This document shows, piece by piece, positions 24,760 through 31,055 of a stretch of DNA of 50,560 bases. This stretch comes from Alcaligenaceae bacterium (GTDB lineage Bacteria > Pseudomonadota > Gammaproteobacteria > Burkholderiales > Burkholderiaceae_B), in contig CANCRX010000019.1 in assembly GCA_947380655.1 (NCBI GenBank), positions 1 through 50,560 of the forward strand, in the 5' to 3' direction. Positions within the stretch are counted from its first letter, which is position 1. Every line of letters begins with the position of its first letter. Made by a program: the position numbers and the translations under genes. Under the pieces are notes generated by a model. That model ran no database searches, had not been told where the DNA came from, and saw nothing but the letters and a program-made list of their open reading frames with translations.

Positions 24760-26648
24760 TTGACCCGCTTCACAAAGGCGCTTGGATCGGGAAGTTGCGA
24801 GCCGTCAGCAAGCATGGCCTGCTCAAACAATAACGCGGCCCAATCCGCAAACGTCTCATCCGAGGCAGCCTGTACACGCGCGACCAAAGGATGCTCAGGA
24901 TTAATTTCAAGCACCGGCAGCACATTTGGCGCTTCTTGTCCCGCGGCCTTGAGCATACGCATCAGATGCGGGCTCAAGTCATTCTGGCCCACTACAACGC
25001 AGGAGGGTGAATCGACCAAGCGCGCCGTGACGCGAACTTCTTTGACGCGGTCTTTGAGTGTTTCCTGCAGACGCTCAACAAAGGGCTTAAATTGCTCAGC
25101 CACTTCAGTTTGATGTTTCTTTTCCTCTTCGTCGCCAAGAGCCTCTAGATCAAGCCCCCCCTTCGCGACAGAGACCAGTTGTTTGCCATCAAACTCTCGC
25201 AGATGTGACAACATCCACTCGTCCACACGGTCCCACATGATGAGGACTTCGATCCCTTTCTTGCGGAAGATCTCGAGATGAGGGCTGTTCTTTCCAGCCA
25301 TATAGCTGTCAGCCGTCACATAGTAAATCTTGTCCTGACCTTCTTTCATGCGAGCAACATAGTCAGCGAGCGTGACAATCTGTGCATCGGTGTCGTCGTG
25401 AGTCGAGGCAAAACGCAACAGCTTAGCGATGCGCTCAAGGTTAGTCGCATCCTCGCCAGTGCCTTCTTTCAACACCTGACCAAATTCTGCCCAGAACGTT
25501 GTGTAGTCTTCTTTACGATTTTCTGCAAGATCCTCCAGCAGGCTCAGAATACGTTTGGCTGAACCATCGCGGATCACCTTCACGTCACGGCTTTCCTGCA
25601 AAATCTCGCGCGACACGTTCAAGGGCAGATCGGCCGAGTCAATCACCCCACGCACAAAGCGCAGGTAGGACGGCAGTAATTGTTCTGCATCGTCCATAAT
25701 GAACACGCGTTTAACGTAAAGCTTTACACCACGACGTGCATCGCGATCCCACATATCAAAGGGCGCGTGCTTGGGGATGAAAAGCAATTGCGTATATTCG
25801 CTACGGCCTTCGACACGGTTATGCGTCCAGGCAAGCGGGTCATCGAAATCATGCGAGACATGTTTGTAAAACTCTTTGTACTGCTCGTCCGTAATTTCTG
25901 ATTTATTACGTGTCCATAGCGCATTAGCCTGGTTAACAGCCTCCCATTCATCCGTCTTTTTTTGCTCGGAGGCTTCCTGGTCCCATTCCTCTTTGCGCAT
26001 TTCAACTGGCAAAGAAATATGATCTGAATAGCGACGCAGGACTTCGCGCAGCTTGTAACCATTCAGGAACTCGTCTTCGTCTGCACGCAGATGGAGGACG
26101 ACCTCTGAGCCGCGGGTTGCTTTTTCAATTGTTGCGATGGTGAATTCACCCTCTCCATTTGATTCCCACATCACACCTTGATCCGCGGATAAGCCTGCTC
26201 GACGGCTACGCACGGTTACCTTGTCAGCGACGATAAAGGAGGAATAAAAACCCACACCAAACTGACCAATCAGTTGTGCGTCTTTTTGCTTATCACCCGT
26301 GAGCTTGGAGAAAAACTCCCGCGTACCTGATCGTGCGATCGTACCCAGGTTGGACACGGCCTCATCTCGTGAGAGTCCCACGCCGTTATCAGAAATAGTG
26401 ATGGTACGTGCTTCTTTGTCGTAATCGACACGCACACGCAACTCGCCCTCGCCTTCGAGCAAAGCGGGCTGATCAATGGCCTCAAACCGCAGTTTGTCGC
26501 AGGCATCGGAGGCGTTGGAGACTAGCTCACGCAAAAAGATTTCTTTGTTGCTGTAGAGCGAGTGGATCATCAAATGCATCAGCTGTTTGACCTCAGCCTG
26601 AAAGCCTAAGGTTTGCGATGCGTCAGCAGAAGAAGTATTTTGGGTCAT
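24741..26648 (-). CDS. htpG: Molecular chaperone HtpG (Hsp90)
   Basis: This is the ATP-dependent bacterial Hsp90. The N-terminal GHKL ATPase domain shows YSNKEIFLRELVSNASDACDK, then SDNGVGLSRDEA, then GQFGVGFYSSFIVADKV. The middle domain has RVFIMDDAEQLLPSYLRFVRGV ... NVSREILQESRDVKVI, and the C-terminal dimerisation domain ends in VNQLLLG. The ATG at 26648 gives 635 residues. A GTG at 26657 is also possible, but neither has a strong ribosome site. There is no obvious sigma-32 promoter that I can support. It shares its last 19 bp with ampD in opposite orientation. Confidence 0.97.
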   Translation of the reverse strand: MTQNTSSADASQTLGFQAEVKQLMHLMIHSLYSNKEIFLRELVSNASDACDKLRFEAIDQPALLEGEGELRVRVDYDKEARTITISDNGVGLSRDEAVSNLGTIARSGTREFFSKLTGDKQKDAQLIGQFGVGFYSSFIVADKVTVRSRRAGLSADQGVMWESNGEGEFTIATIEKATRGSEVVLHLRADEDEFLNGYKLREVLRRYSDHISLPVEMRKEEWDQEASEQKKTDEWEAVNQANALWTRNKSEITDEQYKEFYKHVSHDFDDPLAWTHNRVEGRSEYTQLLFIPKHAPFDMWDRDARRGVKLYVKRVFIMDDAEQLLPSYLRFVRGVIDSADLPLNVSREILQESRDVKVIRDGSAKRILSLLEDLAENRKEDYTTFWAEFGQVLKEGTGEDATNLERIAKLLRFASTHDDTDAQIVTLADYVARMKEGQDKIYYVTADSYMAGKNSPHLEIFRKKGIEVLIMWDRVDEWMLSHLREFDGKQLVSVAKGGLDLEALGDEEEKKHQTEVAEQFKPFVERLQETLKDRVKEVRVTARLVDSPSCVVVGQNDLSPHLMRMLKAAGQEAPNVLPVLEINPEHPLVARVQAASDETFADWAALLFEQAMLADGSQLPDPSAFVKRVNQLLLG

Positions 26649-26760
26649 GTTTTTCACTGAAAAAGTTATCCACAGGGATGAAAAGACTGGGCAAACGGGC
26701 CTAGCTAGTCAATTCAAGTGATTTGTATTTGGGGCTCAAAACAAAATTTTCAAGACGTTC

Positions 26761-26766
26761 TATAAT
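26761..26766 (+). promoter_or_regulatory. Predicted -10 element of tRNA-Leu
   Basis: A consensus TATAAT lies 41 bases ahead of the tRNA-Leu 5' end. No clear -35 hexamer is present at normal spacing. Confidence 0.45.
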
Positions 26767-26807
26767 GTCGTTCTTCCTGATTGAGTCGTCTGACTCAAAT
26801 CCTCCTT

Positions 26808-26892
26808 GCCCGGGTGGTGAAATTGGTAGACGCAGGGGACTCAAAATCCCCCGCCGCAAGGCGTGCCGGTTCGATTCCGGCCCCGGGCACCA
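26808..26892 (+). tRNA. tRNA-Leu(CAA)
   Basis: This is an 85-base class II tRNA with acceptor stem GCCCGGG/CCCGGGC, anticodon stem-loop GGGGA-CTCAAAA-TCCCC (anticodon CAA), a short variable arm, T-arm GCCGGTTCGATTCCGGC and encoded CCA. A copy of its anticodon arm to T-loop region occurs about 1.06 kb downstream, suggesting that this gene has served as an integration site. Confidence 0.97.
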
Positions 26893-26943
26893 TCTTTAAA
26901 TCCTTGATCTTTAAGGATAAATTCAAAAATATATCGTTGTGCA

Positions 26944-26966
26944 GCTCAAATATTGAGCAGTTTTTT
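26944..26966 (+). terminator. Probable terminator of tRNA-Leu
   Basis: GCTCAA (26944-26949) and TTGAGC (26953-26958) form a 6-bp stem with a 3-base loop, followed after two bases by six T (26961-26966). Confidence 0.6.
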
Positions 26967-26976
26967 GCGTGACACA

Positions 26977-26989
26977 TTCTTTACAGAAA
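26977..26989. repeat. Left arm of 13-bp inverted repeat around the kinase module
   Basis: TTCTTTACAGAAA is the exact reverse complement of 27863-27875. The pair brackets the zeta-like kinase and its small partner gene. Each arm is itself partly self-complementary (TTCT/AGAA). The left arm is three bases ahead of a consensus TTGACA. Confidence 0.5.
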
Positions 26990-27128
26990 AGTTGACATTG
27001 GCGAAACTAAAATTCTACTTAGTCACTTTTGTTTACCAAGAAATATCGTTTTATTTCTATCGGTCCGATTAGAATTTGAAGCAAGTTGGCTTGAATAGCC
27101 CCTAGTTCATATCCGAGACCTTCAGCCT

Positions 27129-27653
27129 TTGACAAACACCCCGAAAATCCTCATTCTTGCTGGCCCAAATGGGGCTGGCAAAACAACTTTCGCCAGAGAG
27201 TTTGTTCGCAAAGAGCTTGGCTTTAAGCACTTTGTGAATGCCGATCTTATCGCAGCGGGTATGTCGCCCTTTGAGCCTGAACTCGCGGCAATTGCTTCTG
27301 GTCGTGTGATGCTGGACCAGATCAAACATCTAGTTAAAGCTCGTGAAAGCTTTGTGATTGAAACTACCCTCTCGGGGTTAGGATATGCTCGACACATCAG
27401 CCATTGGCGCTCATCTGGGTATCATGTCTCACTGATATTTTTATCGCTCAGATCTTCGAACATAGCACTTGAACGCGTACGGAATAGAGTAAAACAAGGT
27501 GGCCACAATATCCCTTCTAATGTAATTAAGCGGCGTTTTATTGCAGGGCTCGAAAATTTCAATACAATCTACAAAGATATAGTCGATGAATGGCAAGTCT
27601 TGGACAACACTGATTCGGACCCAACGCCTATTGACTGGAAAGGTAAAAAATAA
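27129..27653 (+). CDS. Zeta-toxin-like P-loop kinase
   Basis: This 174-residue protein belongs to the zeta-toxin/AAA_33-like P-loop kinases. Walker A is LAGPNGAGKTTFA (residues 10-22). VNADLIAAG places an Asp (39) where zeta toxins have their substrate-activating Asp, and FVIETTLSG carries the conserved Glu (78). Arg-rich helices near VRNRVKQGGHNIPSNVIKRRF could form the lid. Zeta toxins phosphorylate UDP-N-acetylglucosamine, but many short homologues lack proof of toxicity. The start is TTG with no clear Shine-Dalgarno, chosen because it directly precedes the first beta strand. The stop overlaps the ATG of a 53-codon gene (TAATG). The module lies between tRNA-Leu and a degenerate tRNA-Leu copy. 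Confidence 0.85.
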   Translation: MTNTPKILILAGPNGAGKTTFAREFVRKELGFKHFVNADLIAAGMSPFEPELAAIASGRVMLDQIKHLVKARESFVIETTLSGLGYARHISHWRSSGYHVSLIFLSLRSSNIALERVRNRVKQGGHNIPSNVIKRRFIAGLENFNTIYKDIVDEWQVLDNTDSDPTPIDWKGKK

Positions 27654-27814
27654 TGCCCAAAGTTGCCCCTGAATATCCAGAGCACGTGCAGATTGTTATT
27701 CGTGCATTAAAACGCGCACGAAAATTAGCTCGAAAAGTCTCACAAGAAACTGGCACACCTTTTATCTATATGAAAGGTGACAAGATTATTAAAGAGATGA
27801 TCACCAAGCCATAA
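27653..27814 (+). CDS. Small basic protein coupled to the zeta-like kinase (putative antitoxin)
   Basis: This 53-codon gene begins MPKVAPEYPEH and continues as a very basic helix (IRALKRARKLARK), then VSQETGTPFIYMKGDKIIKE. Its ATG shares one base with the kinase stop (TAATG), so translation is coupled. I recall comparable small proteins with a basic helix followed by 'TGTP(hydrophobic)...GKI' next to other zeta-like kinase genes, but cannot verify this here. By position it is a candidate antitoxin or kinase partner. The order kinase-then-partner is the reverse of classical epsilon-zeta. It stops at 27814, 21 bp before a perfect palindrome. Confidence 0.7.
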   Translation: MPKVAPEYPEHVQIVIRALKRARKLARKVSQETGTPFIYMKGDKIIKEMITKP

Positions 27815-27829
27815 GGCTGAATATGAGTT

Positions 27830-27858
27830 TTGACATTTGTAATGGCGCCATTACAAAA
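27830..27858 (+). promoter_or_regulatory. Perfect 22-bp palindrome within a promoter-like sequence
   Basis: Positions 27836-27857 form an uninterrupted 22-bp palindrome (half-site TTTGTAATGGC). A consensus -35 TTGACA occupies 27830-27835, and TACAAA, a modest -10, falls at 27852-27857. A repressor bound here would block the promoter. The downstream products would be the tRNA-like remnant and the DUF3300 gene at 28053. It could also form a loopless hairpin, but the lack of a T-run argues against a terminator. Confidence 0.5.
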
Positions 27859-27862
27859 TAGA

Positions 27863-27875
27863 TTTCTGTAAAGAA
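27863..27875. repeat. Right arm of 13-bp inverted repeat around the kinase module
   Basis: TTTCTGTAAAGAA is the exact reverse complement of 26977-26989. It lies 15 bases ahead of the tRNA-Leu remnant. Confidence 0.5.
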
Positions 27876-27890
27876 CCCGATGCTGTACAA

Positions 27891-27935
27891 GCAGGGGACT
27901 CAAAATCTCCCGCTCGCCGTGCGTGCCGGTTCGAT
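27891..27935 (+). pseudogene. Degenerate copy of tRNA-Leu(CAA) 3' half
   Basis: GCAGGGGACTCAAAATC (27891-27907) repeats 26832-26848 exactly, and CGTGCCGGTTCGAT (27922-27935) repeats 26862-26875 exactly. The variable arm between them differs (14 versus 13 bases). The acceptor stem, D-arm and 3' T-stem are lost, so it cannot fold as a tRNA. In position and orientation it is a direct repeat of the tRNA, as expected of the distal attachment-site scar of an integrative element. Confidence 0.8.
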
Positions 27936-28052
27936 CTTGGCAGTCTTTAGGATCCGCCGCAGACTCCTAATCCTAGTGATTATTGATCTCATGGGACCCA
28001 TTTCAAATTTTATGAAATAAAATCAAATTCTATTTAATAAAGGGAGCTAGTT

Positions 28053-29354
28053 ATGCCCAGTGGATCAACAGTTAACTTAGCGACAAGGCTTCTGATAACT
28101 TTTGTAAGTGCATCGATCGCATTACCTGCGTCAATCTCTTTGGCATTTGCTCAGAGCGCGAATGGTCAACAGCAGGTGGGCACGAATAATCCGCAGCAGG
28201 CCGGCGCTGCCAAATTAACAGAAGCACAATTAGCGGCTTTAGTTGCACCGATTGCGCTGTATCCAGATCCTCTAGTCTCCCAGGTGTTAATGGCGTCGAC
28301 TTATCCTTTGGAGGTGGCTGAGGCCTATAACTGGCAACGCTCGAATAGTCGTCTTTCAGGCAGTGCACTGAATCAAGCCCTGCAACAGCAAAACTGGGAT
28401 CCGAGCGTTAAATCACTGGTTTCCTTTGCTCCGGTGCTCGGGATGATGGGAACCCAACTGAGTTGGACCCAAAATCTGGGCAATGCTGTGTTAGCTCAGC
28501 AGTCGGATGTCATGACCGCGATCCAGGATCTGCGTGGCAAGGCAAAAGCAGCGGGAGCTTTGCAATCAAACACCCAGCAAACCGTCACGACTCAAGGCAG
28601 CGGCAGTAGCGAAACCATCATTATTCAGCCGGCTAATCCACAAGTTGTCTATGTCCCCACTTACAACCCCGCACTGGTTTATGGGACTTGGGGGTACCCT
28701 GCCTATCCCCCCTACTCTTACTACCCGCCCGGTTATGTTGCCGGCACGGCACTTCTTTCTTTTGGTGTGGGAATGGCTGTTGGCGCGGCGTTATGGGGTG
28801 GCTGCAACTGGGGCGGTGGCGGCTGGAACCACTGGGGTGGTGGCTGGGGGGGTGGCAATTCACTCACCGTCAACAACAATACTTTTAATAACTTTAATCG
28901 CGGCACGAATAACAACTGGGCGAGTACAAACAGAACTGGCTCCAGCAATTGGCAGCCGAACATGCAACGCGTTAATTCCAGCTTAGGTGGCAGCGCAAAC
29001 AACGCACTTAGAAATCAACAACGCGATCAACTCAGACAAAACATGCAACGCGACGGCTTTGGCGGTGGTGACCGTGGGGGCTTTGGCAGTGCATCGAGAG
29101 ATGGCGGCGAACGTGGCGGTCTAAGTGGAGATCGCTCAGGTGCTGATCGCTCGGGTGGTGATCGCTCGGGTGGTGGCGGTAAATTTGGTAGCGATCAAAG
29201 ATTTGGTGGTGGCGATCGCTCAGGAGGACAAAGAGATCCGGGCGGTTTTGGCTCAGGCCATCATTCCAGTTTTGGTGGTGGCGAACACTTCGGCGGTGGC
29301 GGTGGGTCGCGCTTTGGCGGCGGCGGTTCACATTTTGGCGGCGGACGTCGTTAA
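28053..29354 (+). CDS. DUF3300 secreted protein with Gly-rich tail
   Basis: This 433-residue exported protein has a signal peptide (about residues 1-34, ending AFAQ). The DUF3300 domain runs from LTEAQLAALVAPIALYPDPL to VVYVPTYNPALVYG (about 54-210). A Pro/Tyr-rich segment (YPAYPPYSYYPPGY) and a short Gly/Ala hydrophobic stretch follow. The tail from about residue 245 is low complexity, with Gly, Asn, Arg and Ser repeats such as GGDRSGG and FGGG. The domain function is unknown. AGGGAG precedes the ATG by eight bases. It heads a run of three small envelope-protein genes on the same strand. The Gly-rich tail length may vary between strains. Confidence 0.88.
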   Translation: MPSGSTVNLATRLLITFVSASIALPASISLAFAQSANGQQQVGTNNPQQAGAAKLTEAQLAALVAPIALYPDPLVSQVLMASTYPLEVAEAYNWQRSNSRLSGSALNQALQQQNWDPSVKSLVSFAPVLGMMGTQLSWTQNLGNAVLAQQSDVMTAIQDLRGKAKAAGALQSNTQQTVTTQGSGSSETIIIQPANPQVVYVPTYNPALVYGTWGYPAYPPYSYYPPGYVAGTALLSFGVGMAVGAALWGGCNWGGGGWNHWGGGWGGGNSLTVNNNTFNNFNRGTNNNWASTNRTGSSNWQPNMQRVNSSLGGSANNALRNQQRDQLRQNMQRDGFGGGDRGGFGSASRDGGERGGLSGDRSGADRSGGDRSGGGGKFGSDQRFGGGDRSGGQRDPGGFGSGHHSSFGGGEHFGGGGGSRFGGGGSHFGGGRR

Positions 29355-29396
29355 ACACACACGGATAGATTCAATCAATATTAACGAGGACACATT

Positions 29397-29759
29397 ATGA
29401 AATATTTATTCGCAATGATCACAGCTGCGTTGACTTTTGGATTCACAACTGCGTCATACGCACAATCTACAGCAATGAGCACTGAAGAACTTCAGACCTA
29501 TTGCAAAGGCTCTGACGATTCATTTGTTACCTGCGAGATATATGGTCAAGCTGTTTATGACACGTATCTGGTATTTAGCCAGCACAACAAAGCGCCTAAA
29601 TTCATCTGTATTGTGCAACCTGCCCCATCGCGCAAAGAAGTCATTCAAGAGTATGTTGCTTGGGCCGATGCCAATGCTAAATACGCTAAAGATCCCGCCG
29701 CAGACTCTATTCTTCGTTTCCTTGGTGGACGTTTTCCCTGCGAGAGCTCGGGAAAATAA
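29397..29759 (+). CDS. Rap1a/Tai-like small secreted protein
   Basis: This 120-residue protein has a signal peptide ending ASYAQ. The mature part has the Rap1a/Tai pattern: LQTYCKG, VTCEIYGQAVYDTYLV, FICIVQPAPSRKEVIQEYVAWADAN and a final FPCESS, with four cysteines that can form two disulfides. Rap1a and Tai proteins are periplasmic immunity proteins against type VI amidase effectors in Serratia and relatives, but many homologues lie far from any T6SS. No effector gene is seen in this window. It is preceded by GAGGA and lies 42 bp after the DUF3300 gene. Confidence 0.75.
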   Translation: MKYLFAMITAALTFGFTTASYAQSTAMSTEELQTYCKGSDDSFVTCEIYGQAVYDTYLVFSQHNKAPKFICIVQPAPSRKEVIQEYVAWADANAKYAKDPAADSILRFLGGRFPCESSGK

Positions 29760-29783
29760 GTGACTACTTCAGGAGTAAATTCA

Positions 29784-30086
29784 ATGAAAAAAATAACACT
29801 AATCATTCCAGTTGTAGCAGTGCTTTTATCCGGCTGCTCTGGAATGAACACCACACAACAACGCACGCTATCTGGCGGAGCAATTGGTGCAGCCGCAGGA
29901 GCCGGGATTACGGCTATCGCTGGAGCTAATCCAATCTGGGGTGCCGTTGGTGGTGCTGCAGTAGGCGCTGTGAGTGGCTATGTCTATGATCAGTATGAGA
30001 AGTCCAAAGCAAATCACAACAACTCAAACAATCAAAAGACCAAGCCTGCAGCTACGACCACAAAACCTGCAGCAACGACCAATTAA
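29784..30086 (+). CDS. Glycine-zipper lipoprotein
   Basis: This is a 100-residue lipoprotein. The lipobox is LLSGC (Cys about residue 18), and a glycine-zipper membrane segment (GGAIGAAAGAGITAIAGANP ... GAVGGAAVGAVSGYVYDQYE) follows, as in the Gly-zipper/YMGG and SlyB-like outer-membrane lipoproteins. The tail is a hydrophilic KPAATT repeat. The ATG at 29784 has AGGAG eight bases upstream and is preferred over the earlier in-frame start. It follows the Rap1a-like gene by 24 bp on the same strand. Confidence 0.85.
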   Translation: MKKITLIIPVVAVLLSGCSGMNTTQQRTLSGGAIGAAAGAGITAIAGANPIWGAVGGAAVGAVSGYVYDQYEKSKANHNNSNNQKTKPAATTTKPAATTN

Positions 30087-30140
30087 TACACTACATATCA
30101 GTAGGTAAATTGTTTAGACCTTATTTCTAAAACAATATTT

Positions 30141-30446
30141 CTATTGCCAGTGTGGCTCGATCCATACCCACGTGCCACCACGATTTACCCAATGCCCATG
30201 CACCCATCTTCCATAAGATGGGCCTGCAGGAACATAGCGCCCAGGCACCCAAACATATTGACCGTGGTTCCATCGCCAGTGGCCTGGACGCCAAATCATA
30301 GGTCTTCCAGGGGGATGGGGAGGGATAGTTTCATATCTCAATTGCGGCACAGCCTGATAGCCCTGCCCAAATGCAGCACCATGAATAAACGGTGCCGTTG
30401 CTGCAATGAGCGTTAAACCACCAGTTAAAAATTTTCTACGCAACAT
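30141..30446 (-). CDS. YXWGXW-type Trp-rich secreted protein
   Basis: This 101-residue exported protein has an N-terminal signal with an RRKF start (MLRRKFLTGGLTLIAAT ... FGQ). It then carries Trp-rich repeats of the form W.PGHW.WNHGQYVWVPGRY and RWVHGHWVNRGGTWVWIEPHW, the pattern of the YXWGXW repeat family. The function is unknown. It is convergent with the glycine-zipper lipoprotein, 54 bp away. The RR pair might suggest Tat export, but the motif is weak. Confidence 0.8.
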   Translation of the reverse strand: MLRRKFLTGGLTLIAATAPFIHGAAFGQGYQAVPQLRYETIPPHPPGRPMIWRPGHWRWNHGQYVWVPGRYVPAGPSYGRWVHGHWVNRGGTWVWIEPHWQ

Positions 30447-30525
30447 GTTCTTAGTCCTTTACTAGCGTTTTAGGCTTAGCCCTAGCGCGGCTCACACCAA
30501 CGTTGATTTGTATAACCGTCGCTAA

Positions 30526-30990
30526 TCAGCTCTTTTTACGCTTGTCCAGGTGGCTAGAAAGATTATTAGCCATACTTAGTGAGAAAGCGGTCGCCCAGGC
30601 AAAGGAAAAGAGCCCAGTAAAAGCGATGATGGATGGAATAAGACGCCAGCCTGGCGGAAGATCTAAACCTGAATACCCGACTGTCGTGAAAAACCCAGCT
30701 ACAAACAGGAGCGCCATCAGCCAGTCAGATACAAACCCAAAGCCTGTCAACGCTAAAACCCATATCCAGAGTGACACAAGCATTGCAACCACCAGGAGCA
30801 TCGTGTAGGCGACAAATCTCAGCATTTCATAATGTTGCCCACGCGTTGCGGATCGCTCTAGTGATAGACGGTAAGCCTCCGAAATCCACACAAAGCTATA
30901 GATATTGAACACCGCTACAGCACTCATCACAAGGAGTCCAAAAACTGCCTCCTTTAATAATAGTTCTAACTGGATGGCGTAAATATTCAT
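30526..30990 (-). CDS. Ion-channel-like membrane protein with degenerate K+ filter
   Basis: This 154-residue protein has four hydrophobic segments (about 12-37, 58-84, 88-102 and 115-140). The third and fourth look like a pore loop followed by an outer helix. LFVAGFFTTVGYSGLDLPPGWR resembles the K+ selectivity filter TTVGYGD.P, with Ser107 in place of the last filter Gly. The region matches two-TM potassium-channel-like (Ion_trans_2) proteins. There is no RCK or other cytoplasmic domain. Whether it conducts ions is open. Confidence 0.6.
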   Translation of the reverse strand: MNIYAIQLELLLKEAVFGLLVMSAVAVFNIYSFVWISEAYRLSLERSATRGQHYEMLRFVAYTMLLVVAMLVSLWIWVLALTGFGFVSDWLMALLFVAGFFTTVGYSGLDLPPGWRLIPSIIAFTGLFSFAWATAFSLSMANNLSSHLDKRKKS

Positions 30991-31055
30991 ATCTAGGCAA
31001 GCATGGAAAATTGGATTTTTAATGAAACAGCGGTCATTATGACCAAAAAATTACT

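Noticed and set aside
27876..27945. Second functional tRNA-Leu gene
   Set aside because: The acceptor stem, D-arm and 3' half of the T-stem are absent, so it cannot fold. It is annotated as a remnant.
28780..29340. Gly-rich repeats in the DUF3300 gene as a tandem-repeat or CRISPR-like array
   Set aside because: The repeats are irregular, in frame and code for a low-complexity Gly/Arg/Asn tail. There is no constant repeat-spacer structure. No CRISPR array was seen anywhere in the window.
29397..29759. Part of a type VI secretion effector-immunity pair
   Set aside because: The protein has the Rap1a/Tai pattern, but no effector, PAAR, Hcp or VgrG gene is nearby, so only the family resemblance is reported.
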